A DNA stretch of 45,518 bases from JBFMAI01 sp964462635 (GTDB taxonomy: Bacteria; Planctomycetota; Phycisphaerae; UBA1845; Fen-1342), in assembly GCA_964462635.1 (NCBI GenBank), contig CAYWYJ010000014.1, forward strand, positions 1-45,518, written 5' to 3'. Numbering within the stretch: position 1 is the stretch's first letter; each line of letters begins with the position of its first letter. Below are positions 1 through 8,872 of the stretch, one piece after another. Both the position numbers and the translations under genes were made by a program. Below the pieces are notes generated by a model. The model searched no databases, was not told the DNA's origin, and saw only the letters and a list, made by a program, of their open reading frames with translations.

Positions 1-89
1 TGGCGTTGGCGGCCGCGGTCGCCGCGTACGACTCCGACCCGGAAGTCGCCGCCTATTGGCAGGCGGTCTACGAAGCCCTGACCTCGTAG
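1..89 (+). CDS. 3' end of an unidentified protein gene (partial)
   Basis: An open frame enters from the left edge (codons start at position 3) and stops at TAG 87-89. It encodes about 28 residues, rich in Ala, with acidic and aromatic residues near the end (DSDPEVAAYWQAVYEALTS). Codons are strongly GC-ending, like the neighbouring genes, so this is probably a real C-terminus. The fragment is too short to assign a family. It lies 76 bases before the first complete gene on the same strand and may share its transcript. Confidence 0.55.
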   Translation, partial: ALAAAVAAYDSDPEVAAYWQAVYEALTS

Positions 90-165
90 TCGCGCGCCAC
101 GCGGGCCCGCGACCGCACGAAGCGGGGCTTGACTTGCACACGCCGGTCGCGGAACGTGTGCCCGC

Positions 166-2184
166 ATGTCGGCCAGCGAACCGCAGTCCGAAAGCACCCC
201 ACGCACCGCGAACCTGCACCTGCCCACCATCGTGCTCGTCGGGGTGGCGGCTGTGCTGGCGACCCGGCTCGGCCCCGCCGTCTGGATCACACTCATCGAG
301 CAAGGTTCGCTCACGCTGGCGGTCGTGGCCGCCGGCATGGGCTGGGGGGCGTGGCCGGTCGTCTGGCTCGGGCTTGGTCGCCGGCGGCCTCTGCAACAAG
401 TGTGCCTGTCGGCGGGACTTGGGCTGGGCGCGCTGGGCCTGCTGGCGCTGGGACTTGGTCTGGCGGGCGGGCTGGAACGCTGGTCGGCATGGCTGCTGGT
501 CGTGACAGGCTGGGCCATCGGCCTGGTACGGCTGAGCGGACGCGGACCGCGACCGGATGTGGAACCGCCGGCGGCCGGTCCTGTTCCCAACCGCTGGGTC
601 GTGATGCTCGTCCTGCTCACGCTCGCCGTGCCGCTGTCGATTGGGGTCTTCGGAGCCACACTGCCGCCGGGACTGCTGTGGATCGGCGAGTCGCTCGGCT
701 ACGACGTTCTGGAGTACCACCTGCAAGGGCCGCGGGAGTGGTTCGATGCCGGCCGCATCCGATTCCTGCCGCACAACGTGTACGCCTCGTTCCCGCAGCA
801 GATGGAGGTGCTCTACCTCCTGCTCATGCACCTGGCGGGCGGGCCGCTGGCGGGGGCCGTGCCGGCGCAGCTTCTGCACGCGGCGACGGGGATTCTGGCG
901 GTATTGACGATCGCGGCCTGGACGCCGGCGGGGTGGGGCCGCTGGGTCGCGCTCGTCGCGGCGGGCTCCGTGCCCTGGGTGGCCTACCTGGGCTGCCTGG
1001 CGTATGTCGAGCTCGGCGTCCTGATGATGGGCGCGCTGGCCGCCGGCCTCGTCCTCGATCAGTTCCGCGACGACGCGCGATCGAGAGGGCGGCTGGCGCT
1101 GGCGGCGGGCCTGTGCGGCGGGTTGGCGGGGGGCTGCAAGTACACCGCGGTCGCCCTGGTGCCCGCGTTGGTGGCCGTATCGTGGTTGCTCTCCGCGGTT
1201 GGCACGCGGGCGGTGGGGCTGCGCCACCTCGCGCTGTTCGGCGTCGGCGCGTTGTTGGCGTTCAGCCCGTGGCTGGGGCGAAACTGGGCTTGGACGGGCA
1301 ATCCCGTCTATCCGTTCGCCTACCACTGGTTCGACGGCCGGGCGTGGAGCACGGGGCAGGCCGAGCAGTGGGACCGCGGCCACCGGCTGCCGCCCGCGCA
1401 AGACACGTTGGCCGGCCGCGGGCAGCTCGTCGTGCGGGAGTGGCTCACGTCGCGCTTGTTCGGCCCCGGGCTGGCTGTGTTGGCGCTTATCGGTCTGGTC
1501 GTGGGCCGCTCGCGGCCGGCCGTGCTGCTGGCCCTGTGGGCCGGGCTCATGGTTCTCGCGTGGGCCACCCTGACGCACATGCCGGGGCGCTTCATCGTGC
1601 CCGTCGTGGTGCCGCTGGCCCTGCTGGCGGGGCAGGTCGGCGCGCGCGGTCCGGCCATCGGGTGGGTCCGGTGGGTCGGGAGAGCCGCGATCGGTCTGGC
1701 CGCGCTCGCCGGCGTGGCCAACAGCGCCACCTTGGCCGATCTCTATCACCGACACAACATGCTCTGGGGAACCGGCCCCGTCGGCTTGGGCGCGCTACCC
1801 GGCGAAACGCGGGGGCTCGCCGCGATTCACCCGGTGCGCGAGGTGTTGCCGCCCGCCGGCCGCGTGTGGCTGGTCGGCGAGGCCCGGGCGTTCTATCTGC
1901 CCGACCACGTGCACTACACCGTCGTCTTCAGCCGCGACCCCTGGCTGGAGTACGCCCGCGACCGCTCCCCGGCGGAGGCGGTCGCGTGGCTCCGTACCCA
2001 AAACGTGACGCATGTGGTATTTTCGTGGAACGAGATTGAACGCCTGCGAGCATCTTACGGCTTCCCGGCGCTGGTAACGCGGGAATGGGCCGCGCGGCTG
2101 GCGGACGCCGGCCTGCGGCGGATCACCCCGCCGGCGGATGCCGCCCCGGGTGAGACCGAGGTTTACGAGGTGCCCCCGCCATAA
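166..2184 (+). CDS. Multi-pass membrane glycosyltransferase, GT39/ArnT-like (GT-C fold)
   Basis: A 672-residue integral membrane protein with about ten or more hydrophobic segments over residues 20-520 and a soluble C-terminal part of about 150 residues. After an early membrane segment comes an acidic loop, YDVLEYHLQGPREWF near residue 185. This resembles the first-loop Asp/Glu site of GT-C enzymes, which use polyprenyl-phosphate sugars on the outer face of the membrane; that role is inferred from the family. ATG 166 has no strong Shine-Dalgarno. The next gene starts 46 bases downstream on the same strand and is also a membrane protein of lipid-linked sugar type, so a cell-surface glycan role is likely. 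Acceptor and donor cannot be read from the sequence. Confidence 0.7.
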   Translation: MSASEPQSESTPRTANLHLPTIVLVGVAAVLATRLGPAVWITLIEQGSLTLAVVAAGMGWGAWPVVWLGLGRRRPLQQVCLSAGLGLGALGLLALGLGLAGGLERWSAWLLVVTGWAIGLVRLSGRGPRPDVEPPAAGPVPNRWVVMLVLLTLAVPLSIGVFGATLPPGLLWIGESLGYDVLEYHLQGPREWFDAGRIRFLPHNVYASFPQQMEVLYLLLMHLAGGPLAGAVPAQLLHAATGILAVLTIAAWTPAGWGRWVALVAAGSVPWVAYLGCLAYVELGVLMMGALAAGLVLDQFRDDARSRGRLALAAGLCGGLAGGCKYTAVALVPALVAVSWLLSAVGTRAVGLRHLALFGVGALLAFSPWLGRNWAWTGNPVYPFAYHWFDGRAWSTGQAEQWDRGHRLPPAQDTLAGRGQLVVREWLTSRLFGPGLAVLALIGLVVGRSRPAVLLALWAGLMVLAWATLTHMPGRFIVPVVVPLALLAGQVGARGPAIGWVRWVGRAAIGLAALAGVANSATLADLYHRHNMLWGTGPVGLGALPGETRGLAAIHPVREVLPPAGRVWLVGEARAFYLPDHVHYTVVFSRDPWLEYARDRSPAEAVAWLRTQNVTHVVFSWNEIERLRASYGFPALVTREWAARLADAGLRRITPPADAAPGETEVYEVPPP

Positions 2185-2230
2185 GGGGGTCCGCGGGCGA
2201 GCCGCCCGCGCCAGGAGGCGTACTACCGCG

Positions 2231-3454
2231 ATGAACCGACCGCGGTCACGATGGGCACTGGCGCTGCTGCGCTACGGGCTGTGTGTCGCCGCCGTCGTGT
2301 ACCTCGCGTACAACGTCCCCTGGCACGACCACGTCCGGCTGGACGGGCCGGACGGGCCGCGCGTGCGCCTCCTGGAATCCCACGATGACCGGGTCGTGGT
2401 CCAGCGCGACGGCCGCGCGGAGACCGTCCCGCTCGACCGCGTGCATCACGTGGACATCGGCGGCCAGCACGTCCCCGACATCGAACTGGGGATTCCCAGC
2501 GTCGTGTGGCAGGTCGACAAGCTCCAGGCGCTGTGGGCCATCCTGCTGTTCGCCCCGGTGTGGTTCTTCCAGGCCTACCGCCTCGTCCTGATGGTGGCCA
2601 TTCAGGGGGTGCGCATCTCCTACTGGAACGCCATCAAGTTCACCTTCGCCGGCAACTTCTTCAACTTCGCCCTGCCCGGCACGACCGGCGGCGATCTCGT
2701 CAAAGCCTACTACCTCACGCGCTACACGCACCTTAAGACCGAGGTCGTCACCACCGTCTTCCTGGACCGCGCCATCGGCTTGTTCGGCATTCTCGTGCTG
2801 GCCGCCGGCGGCATCGCCCTGACGCGGGACACCGGGCAGCTCGGCTCGCTGATGACGTTGCTGGTCACCATCTTCATCGGCTTGATGATCGGCGCGGTGC
2901 TGATCTTCAGCCGGCGGTTGCGGCACGGTCTCAAATTGCCGGAGCTGGCCGCGCGCTTGCCCGGCGGGGCCCAGTTGCTGCGGATCGGGCGGGCCACGGT
3001 GGCCATGCGTCAGCACAAGCTCAAAGTCGTGGGCTCGCTCGTCGTCACGCTCATCCTGCAATCCATCGTCATGGTCAGTGCGGCCGTCATGGCGTGGGCC
3101 CTCGGCATGAAGGGCTCGATGACCTACTACTTCATCTTTGTGTCCATCGGCTTCCTCATCGCCGCCATCCCCATCGCCCCACCGCAGGCCATCGGCGTCA
3201 TGGAATACGCGTACGTGCAGTTCTTTACGCAAGACGGACTGAATACGGCGTCGCAGGCGCTGGCGCTGGCGGTCGCGGTGCGGCTCATCCAGCTCGTCTG
3301 GGCCCTGCCGGGCGTGCTGGTCCCGCTGTTCGGCGCGCACCGACCCAGCAAGGCCGATTTGCGGGCGATTCAGGCGGATGACGCCGCGGAGTCGGCCGGC
3401 GCGGTCATGCCCGCAGTGGCCCGCGACGCCCAACCATCGGTCAGCGGCGAATGA
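2231..3454 (+). CDS. Flippase-like membrane protein (lysylphosphatidylglycerol synthase TM family)
   Basis: A 407-residue protein with a first membrane helix at residues 9-25, a soluble loop of about 75 residues, then about seven more helices. The segment GNFFNFALPGTTGGDLVKAY, followed by TTVFLDRAIGLFGIL, matches the conserved core of the PF03706 (UPF0104/LPG_synthase_TM) family. Members are thought to move or modify lipid-linked substrates; the exact substrate is unknown. The frame is open from 2138, but ATG 2231 is preferred because an AGGAGG lies about 13 bases upstream and because it begins just before the first helix. The soluble insertion between helices 1 and 2 is unusual. The stop overlaps the next start (ATGA), so translation is probably coupled. 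Confidence 0.75.
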   Translation: MNRPRSRWALALLRYGLCVAAVVYLAYNVPWHDHVRLDGPDGPRVRLLESHDDRVVVQRDGRAETVPLDRVHHVDIGGQHVPDIELGIPSVVWQVDKLQALWAILLFAPVWFFQAYRLVLMVAIQGVRISYWNAIKFTFAGNFFNFALPGTTGGDLVKAYYLTRYTHLKTEVVTTVFLDRAIGLFGILVLAAGGIALTRDTGQLGSLMTLLVTIFIGLMIGAVLIFSRRLRHGLKLPELAARLPGGAQLLRIGRATVAMRQHKLKVVGSLVVTLILQSIVMVSAAVMAWALGMKGSMTYYFIFVSIGFLIAAIPIAPPQAIGVMEYAYVQFFTQDGLNTASQALALAVAVRLIQLVWALPGVLVPLFGAHRPSKADLRAIQADDAAESAGAVMPAVARDAQPSVSGE

Positions 3455-5223
3455 ACGCCCTTTCCTCCACCGCCGCCTCCGGTCACCTCCGCAGCGAGCG
3501 ACTGCGGGGGGCCCTGGCTTTCGTGGGGCTGGCCGTCGTGATTGTCGCGTTGCACGGCCAGTGTTTCGACGACGGGTTGTTCCTCGACGACTACCCGCAC
3601 TATCGCCAGCTCCGGGAAGCCGACTGGTCACTGACCGGGTTGACGGCGGCGGCCCGGCTGGAATTGGTCGAGGGCGTGATCGACCTCTGGTGGCTGCCGC
3701 CGATCACGTTGCGCTTCTTCCGGCCGCTGGCCTTCGGCACCATGAAGCTCGTGTACACGCTGTCCGGGTGGAACCCGGCGGCGCTGCACGCGGCGTCGTT
3801 GGTGTGGCACCTGGCGGCGGCGACGCTGCTGATGGTCCTGCTGCGTCGCCTCGGGGCGACGCTGGGTTTGGCCTGGGCGACGGCCGCGCTGTTCGCCATT
3901 CACCCCGGCCACGTGGCCACCGTGCAATGGATCGCGTGCCAGACGGAGCTGATGGTCACAACGTACTTGCTCGGGGCCGCCCTCTGCTTCGCCCGGTTTC
4001 GCGGCTGGCCCGGGTTTGGCGAACCGGCCACCCGCGGCGCGGCCTGCGCCTGGGCCGCCGCCGCCACGGTCCTGTTCATGTTGGCCCTGGGCTGCCGCGA
4101 AAACGCGGTCATGTTTCCGCTCGTCGTCGCCGCTTTGGAGCCGCTCGTGTGGCGCCGACGACGGCGGGCAGCCCTGACGCTGTACGCGGTCTTCGCGGCC
4201 GTCTGGATCGGCTATTTCGTCCTGCGCGGTGTCGTGCTCGGGGGGCTGTCGGTGCCGCCGCGACCGTATGTCATACCGCCCACGGCCCCGGATTTTCCGC
4301 GTTTCGTCTGCGACAAGGCGTTGTACTACCTCCTGGGCGAGTATGCCCTGGTCCCGTGCGTGCCCGTGGGCGGGCTGCCATATTTCCAAGAGCGGCCGTT
4401 GTTGTTCTACGGCCTGTCGGCCGGCGTCGTCGCGTTGTTGATCGGGGTCACGCTGCGCTGTCGCCGCGAGCCGGCGGGCCTGTTGGGACCGGCATGGCTC
4501 CTGGGTTTCATGGCGCCGACGCTGCCCGTCTTCGTGTCGCCCCATCACCTGTACCTGCCGGGCGTCGGCTGGGCCGTCGGGGCCATGCTGATCCTGCGTG
4601 GCATCGGGCGGCCCCGCATGGCGGCAGGTCGCCCGGCGCGTTGGCCGCGCCCGCTCATGTGGGCGTGCATTGCGCTGCTGGGCGCCCTGTTCGGCGCGGT
4701 CACGTTCTACTGCGGCCTGGCCATCGAGACCGGGCAGGCCGTGGAGGACTGCCTCACCGACGAGATCGCCGCCGCCCCCAGTGGCTTACAGGACGGCGAC
4801 ACGCTCTACGTCGCCAACCTGCCGCTGTTGGGACATTACGTCCGTCTGGCCGTCGAAGAGCGCACCGGAAGGCGCAATCTGCGGGTGATTGGGCTGGTGT
4901 GGGCCCCGCGCCTGCTCGGTCCCGCTACCCCCACCGAACTGACCATTCTCGACGACCACACCATCGAGGCCCGCGTCGCCGGCGACCGGTACTTTGCCGG
5001 CCCGATGCGGCTGCTTACCCGGGAGGCCTCCGGCGGCGAAGTCCCGGACATGGTCGATCGTATGGCCGACCTGGGGGTGCGCGCGCGCGTGATCGAGCGG
5101 GACCAGGACGGGGTCGTGGCGCTGCGGTTCGAATTCGCGCTCCCGCTCAGCGACCCGCGCCTACACTTGTTCTGGGGCTCGCGCACCCGCTGGGCGTACG
5201 AAGTGAGACCGACCCCGCGATGA
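3451..5223 (+). CDS. Multi-pass membrane protein, TMTC/PMT-like glycosyltransferase (putative)
   Basis: A 590-residue membrane protein. After a first helix (about residues 20-40) it has an acidic loop with DDGLFLDDYPHYRQL, then FFRPLAF and an HPGHVATVQWIACQTE segment. This order (Asp-rich loop, RP motif, HP..V.WI...E) is typical of the TMTC/O-mannosyltransferase-like GT-C proteins common in planctomycetes. At least nine hydrophobic segments are visible up to residue 425, followed by a soluble domain of about 165 residues with no tetratricopeptide repeats that I can see. It overlaps the upstream gene by 4 bases and the downstream MEMO-family gene by 4 bases. The function as a sugar transferase is inferred from topology and the loop motif. 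Confidence 0.65.
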   Translation: MNALSSTAASGHLRSERLRGALAFVGLAVVIVALHGQCFDDGLFLDDYPHYRQLREADWSLTGLTAAARLELVEGVIDLWWLPPITLRFFRPLAFGTMKLVYTLSGWNPAALHAASLVWHLAAATLLMVLLRRLGATLGLAWATAALFAIHPGHVATVQWIACQTELMVTTYLLGAALCFARFRGWPGFGEPATRGAACAWAAAATVLFMLALGCRENAVMFPLVVAALEPLVWRRRRRAALTLYAVFAAVWIGYFVLRGVVLGGLSVPPRPYVIPPTAPDFPRFVCDKALYYLLGEYALVPCVPVGGLPYFQERPLLFYGLSAGVVALLIGVTLRCRREPAGLLGPAWLLGFMAPTLPVFVSPHHLYLPGVGWAVGAMLILRGIGRPRMAAGRPARWPRPLMWACIALLGALFGAVTFYCGLAIETGQAVEDCLTDEIAAAPSGLQDGDTLYVANLPLLGHYVRLAVEERTGRRNLRVIGLVWAPRLLGPATPTELTILDDHTIEARVAGDRYFAGPMRLLTREASGGEVPDMVDRMADLGVRARVIERDQDGVVALRFEFALPLSDPRLHLFWGSRTRWAYEVRPTPR

Positions 5224-6428
5224 ACACCAACGACCGCCTGCCCACGTTGCGGGCCATCGACATCGTGCCGATCCGGCGGCCGACCGGGGAGATGGCCCTG
5301 GCGCTGCGCGACCCGACACAGTTGTCCCCGCAAACCCTCGTCATCTCGCCCGCCGGCTACCTCGTCCTGATGCACCTGGACGGGCGACATTCCGTGGCGG
5401 ATGTGCAGGCCGCCTATCAGAAACACGCGGGGTGGGACATCTCCGAGGCCGAGGTTGGCAGGGTTGTGCGGGCGCTCGATGATGCGCTGCTGCTGGCCGG
5501 GCCCCGGGCGGAAGCGGTCTTGGCGCAACGCCGAGCCGAATACGCCGCCGCGCCGGTTCGTGACAGTCGGGCCGGCCACCCTGACCCGGGGCTGTTGCGC
5601 CAGGAGATCGAAACGATGATCCGCCGGGGCGTGGCGGCCCCCGTGCGCGACGTGCGCGGGCTGATCGCCCCGCACCTGGACTACGCGCGCGGCGCCCCCT
5701 GTTACGCGGATGCCTACGCGACACTGGGTGCCTCACTGCCGGCCGACCGGTTCATCATCCTGGGCACCAATCACTCGGGCTGCGCGCGGTCGGCGGTGGC
5801 CACACGGAAGGACTTCGCCACGCCGCTCGGCCTGGTGCCGGTGGACCGGGAGTTTCTGCGGCGCTTGGAGTCCCGCCTGGGCTGCGATCTGTGCGTGAAC
5901 GAGGCCGATCATCGGGTTGAACACTCGATAGAGATGCAAGTGCATGTTCTGCAAGTGCTTCTGGACGGGCGTCCGTTCGAGATCGTGCCGATCTTGTGCC
6001 CCGATGTCGCCGGGCCGACGGGAACGCTTCCTGCGGATGGGGAAGGGCCGGACTTGAGTGACGTCGCGGACGCGATTGGGGAGCTGGCCGTGGGCGATGG
6101 GCGGCGGACGGTCATCATCGCGGCAGCGGACCTGAGCCATGTTGGGCAGCGCTTCGGCGACGAGGAGCCTACGACGCCGGAGTTCCTGGAGCAGGTAGCC
6201 AAGTCCGATCGGGCGCTTCTCGATCTGCTGGAGCAGCGGCGGGAGGAGGAGTTCGTGGCGCGACTTCGCACAAGTCAAAACAAAACAAGGGTTTGCAGTT
6301 CGGGGTGTATCTACGCCCTGCTCCACGCTCTCCCGAGCCACCCCTGCCGCATCATCGGGTACCACCAAGCCGTGGATCTCGAATCTGAGACCAGCGTAAC
6401 CTGTGCGGCGGCAGTTATCGGCCAATAA
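5220..6428 (+). CDS. amrB: AmmeMemoRadiSam system protein B (MEMO family) with N-terminal PqqD-like domain
   Basis: A 402-residue protein. Residues about 148-400 form the MEMO domain: GLIAPHLDY (His152), ILGTNHSG (His185), HRVEHSIEMQ (His235), AADLSHVG (His307) and SGCIYALL (Cys363). These match the His/His/Cys metal site of human MEMO1 and the active site of related extradiol dioxygenases. Residues about 10-105 form a separate small domain (LDGRHSVADVQAAY, then RVVRALDDALLLAG) that looks like a PqqD-type winged helix. The frame is open from 3378, but ATG 5220 overlaps the previous stop (ATGA) and begins the recognisable protein. Its usual partner, the AmmeMemoRadiSam radical SAM enzyme, lies at 24052-25131; the AMMECR1 component is not in the window. 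The biochemical role of the system is unknown. Confidence 0.85.
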   Translation: MNTNDRLPTLRAIDIVPIRRPTGEMALALRDPTQLSPQTLVISPAGYLVLMHLDGRHSVADVQAAYQKHAGWDISEAEVGRVVRALDDALLLAGPRAEAVLAQRRAEYAAAPVRDSRAGHPDPGLLRQEIETMIRRGVAAPVRDVRGLIAPHLDYARGAPCYADAYATLGASLPADRFIILGTNHSGCARSAVATRKDFATPLGLVPVDREFLRRLESRLGCDLCVNEADHRVEHSIEMQVHVLQVLLDGRPFEIVPILCPDVAGPTGTLPADGEGPDLSDVADAIGELAVGDGRRTVIIAAADLSHVGQRFGDEEPTTPEFLEQVAKSDRALLDLLEQRREEEFVARLRTSQNKTRVCSSGCIYALLHALPSHPCRIIGYHQAVDLESETSVTCAAAVIGQ

Positions 6429-6469
6429 AAAAGGGTCCCGAATGGGCTTTGAGCCCCACTCGGTGACCC
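6425..6469 (-). terminator. Rho-independent terminator of the PilZ operon
   Basis: On the minus strand GGGTC (6465-6469 as GACCC on +) pairs with GACCC (6433-6437 as GGGTC), extended by CCGA/TCGG and GGGCT/AGCCC pairs around a short loop. A run of six T follows (A-run at 6427-6432 on +). It lies about 130 bases past the stop of the last PilZ gene and touches the end of the oppositely oriented amrB, so it also separates the two convergent transcripts. Confidence 0.8.
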
Positions 6470-6602
6470 ATGCGCTGGGATGGGCTATTGAAGCGTTCCA
6501 CTCTATGTAACAACCACCGTCCGAAAAGGTGTCGCGCGGACCGCACTTTCTCGCCGGGCGTCTCGACACGCCCCGGCGGCTCCCGGACAGGTGGCCGGAG
6601 GC

Positions 6603-7403
6603 TCAGAAGTTATTGAGGTTTGCGTCGGAGTCGCGGTGATCGGCCACGAGCCCCAGACGGTGGAGCCGTTGCACCGAGTTGGCCAGGCGTTGCAGGACCG
6701 CGCGACCATCGAGGCTCAGTTCGAGCCCGACGAACTGGATCGCGGCCAGCAACACCCCCGCCTCGTCCGCCCGGACGCCGCGAAAGCGCACGTCGAGCAG
6801 CACGGGCGACCGCCCGTCCGGCAGGTGGATTTCCGCGCCGAGCGTTTGCTGGTCAAGCCAGTCCGGCCTCTCGGTCTGCTGTAGCCGGGCCAAGGCCCCG
6901 CCACAGGACAGGTCCGCGAGCTCGCCGACGGTCACCTGAAGGCTGGTGGCCTGGGCGCTGCCACGAGCCTGCACGCCGCCCGGCCACAGGTGAACCAGGA
7001 GATGGGTGTCGGGCGGCACGGGCGTGCGGTAGTACGCACGGCGCTGGAGCTCGGTCAGGCTGTCGGGCCAGCGGTAGCGGACGGCGGGAACGGAGCGTTT
7101 GTCCTCCAGCAGGAAATGGCCCTTGGCCTCCACGACGGTCGCGAAGAGCAGCTTACGGCTCCGTTGACGGAAGCTGACGCCCAGGTACTGGCCAGGGGCC
7201 AGCGCCGGCAGGGGCTCGTCGTTGTTGGGGAGGAAGTCCAGGACGAAGAATCGCCCGCGCGGGTCGCGTTCGAGGAACCGCGACTTGAAGGTCTGCCACT
7301 GTGTGCCGTCCTGGAGGGTCAAGACGGCCAGCGCGTGCTCCTGGACGGCGCGATCGAAGATGTCGGCGGCCTCGCGGGGGGCCAGCAGGCGCCGGGGCTT
7401 CAT
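6603..7403 (-). CDS. PilZ-domain protein, YcgR-like (third gene of PilZ operon)
   Basis: A 266-residue protein with an N-terminal YcgR-N-like beta domain (about 20-110) and a C-terminal PilZ domain (about 118-235). The cyclic-di-GMP binding motifs are intact: R122-x3-R126 (RAYYR) and D164-x-S166-x2-G169 (DLSCGG). YcgR-type proteins bind c-di-GMP and modulate flagellar motors, secretion or polysaccharide machinery; the target here is unknown. ATG 7403 overlaps the stop of the preceding PilZ gene by 4 bases, showing translational coupling. Transcription ends at the terminator around 6425-6469. Confidence 0.82.
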   Translation of the reverse strand: MKPRRLLAPREAADIFDRAVQEHALAVLTLQDGTQWQTFKSRFLERDPRGRFFVLDFLPNNDEPLPALAPGQYLGVSFRQRSRKLLFATVVEAKGHFLLEDKRSVPAVRYRWPDSLTELQRRAYYRTPVPPDTHLLVHLWPGGVQARGSAQATSLQVTVGELADLSCGGALARLQQTERPDWLDQQTLGAEIHLPDGRSPVLLDVRFRGVRADEAGVLLAAIQFVGLELSLDGRAVLQRLANSVQRLHRLGLVADHRDSDANLNNF

Positions 7404-8110
7404 AGCGCACCGTCCTTCTCGATCAGTCGGGCCGTCTCCTCGGTGAGGGCGGCACGCAGACGCTCCACGGCGGGGGGATCGTCGGAGGTGAACTCGAAGC
7501 CGATGATCCGATGGTGCTCTTCCCCGGCGGGGTTCTTGCTGCACACGTTGCCAACCAGGCTGAACGCGTCGTTGGACCAGGGCAGAACGAAGTCGAGGCG
7601 AATCGGGTCGCCGATGAAGAGGATCTCGTCCAGCTCCTGGCTGACGACGCGGCAGGCCAACCCGCTCGGGCCGATGTTGGTGAGAATGGCGACAAAGGGA
7701 GTCGGGTTTCCCGGGACGGTCAGGCGCAGGGGGACGGGCTCGGTCGGCGTCTTGCGGGCGAAACGCCGCCGGTTGGCGATCTGAATGGTCGGCGGAATCG
7801 CCAGCAGGAGACGCTGCGGGACCGAGGTCTCGCCCACGTCCACGATGAACGTTGAGAACATGCACAACTGGCCGGAGAGGATCGTGCGGACGTCGCACAT
7901 CGCCCCGATGAGCGGGGCCAGGGGCAGGTCGCGGCCGAAGTCGTGGAGATCGACTTGCAGGACGTCCCCGTCGCGGCCGGTGAGACTGCCCCACAGCAGG
8001 GCGCTGTGGACCTCCGGCCGCGGCTCGATCTCGAGTTTCGCGTGCGTCTGCACGGCCTGGGCCAGGGCCCGGGCCGCCTGCCGCACCGTCAGATCCAGGG
8101 TCACCAACAT
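7400..8110 (-). CDS. PilZ-domain protein with degenerate second motif (second gene of PilZ operon)
   Basis: A 236-residue YcgR-like protein. The first PilZ motif is present (RRFAR, R115-x3-R119), but the second reads N145-I-G147-P-S-G150 where DxSxxG is expected. The Asp and Ser are therefore replaced and c-di-GMP binding may be weak or lost. The N-terminal 110 residues form the YcgR-N-like half. ATG 8110 has an AGGAG about nine bases upstream and lies three bases after the stop of the first PilZ gene; its own stop overlaps the third gene by 4 bases. It could act as a non-binding partner of the two intact PilZ proteins; that is inference. Confidence 0.75.
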   Translation of the reverse strand: MLVTLDLTVRQAARALAQAVQTHAKLEIEPRPEVHSALLWGSLTGRDGDVLQVDLHDFGRDLPLAPLIGAMCDVRTILSGQLCMFSTFIVDVGETSVPQRLLLAIPPTIQIANRRRFARKTPTEPVPLRLTVPGNPTPFVAILTNIGPSGLACRVVSQELDEILFIGDPIRLDFVLPWSNDAFSLVGNVCSKNPAGEEHHRIIGFEFTSDDPPAVERLRAALTEETARLIEKDGAL

Positions 8111-8113
8111 GCG

Positions 8114-8872
8114 CTATTCTCCTCTCCCCGAAAGCGAAGCCGGACGGTCATGGCCCGCTTCCCGGCGTCGGGACACATACCGCTCGATCCGTTCGAGTTG
8201 CCGCCGCCGCGGCGTCGGGTCGTCGCCCGGGCAGAACGTGCAACCGAACACGAGCGCGCCGTCCTGGGGGCTGACCCGCGTGTGGGCGACCCGCACGACG
8301 AACTCGAGTACGTCGTCCTCGCCCGGTAACGCGAACTGGGTCCAGTACAGCTCCCCCGGGCGTACCGCGACCCCGGGCCGCCCGGACACCACCGCCTGCA
8401 AGCCGCCGGCCGACAGGTCTTGCAGTCGCACGGCGAAGCGCCGGTCGGGTTCGGCCACGCTTGTGAAGCGGGCCGCGATGGCGCCCAATTCGCTGAGCCG
8501 GAGCCGCGTGTGGCGACGCGGGGGACGCTCGTCGATTCGCAGCGGCAGACGCAGCTTCCACGCCGCCACCGGTCCACGACGCGGGCAGGTCCACCGCACG
8601 CGGCCGTAGGTCTCGGTGCGGAACGCGTAACTCCGCTGCTCGTGTTCAAAAAGGGCCGTGATCGTGGCGTCGACCACCAGCGCATCGTCCACGCCGCCCG
8701 GCGGCCACTCCAGTAGCACGCCGTCGGACTCCAAGGCCAGGAACCGCGCGGGAATCGCGTCGGACGTCGGGGCGGTCGCCGGCGGCACGATGTCCACGCG
8801 ATGACGCTCCTGGCAGAGCTGCGCGAGCAACTCGAGCTGGGTCTTGCGGCGGGTGAGGCACAAGGTCGGCAT
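8114..8872 (-). CDS. PilZ-domain protein, YcgR-like (first gene of PilZ operon)
   Basis: A 252-residue protein with a YcgR-N-like half (about 5-110) followed by a PilZ domain carrying R119-x3-R123 (RRHTR) and D152-x-S154-x2-G157 (DLSAGG). The frame is open to 9046, but ATG 8872 is chosen because a perfect AGGAGG stands four bases before it and the upstream stretch has no recognisable protein character. It leads a tightly packed three-gene operon of paralogous PilZ proteins. An HD-GYP phosphodiesterase 11 kb away could feed the same second messenger. Confidence 0.8.
   Translation of the reverse strand: MPTLCLTRRKTQLELLAQLCQERHRVDIVPPATAPTSDAIPARFLALESDGVLLEWPPGGVDDALVVDATITALFEHEQRSYAFRTETYGRVRWTCPRRGPVAAWKLRLPLRIDERPPRRHTRLRLSELGAIAARFTSVAEPDRRFAVRLQDLSAGGLQAVVSGRPGVAVRPGELYWTQFALPGEDDVLEFVVRVAHTRVSPQDGALVFGCTFCPGDDPTPRRRQLERIERYVSRRREAGHDRPASLSGRGE

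Noticed and set aside
129..2039. Long plus-strand open frame overlapping the first membrane glycosyltransferase gene
   Set aside because: Arg/Ala/Gly-rich translation without domains. It is the alternative frame of a GC-rich gene whose true frame has membrane helices.
3378..5219. Upstream extension of the MEMO protein frame
   Set aside because: It overlaps the membrane glycosyltransferase gene completely and is Arg/Pro-rich. The ATGA junction at 5220 gives a normal start.
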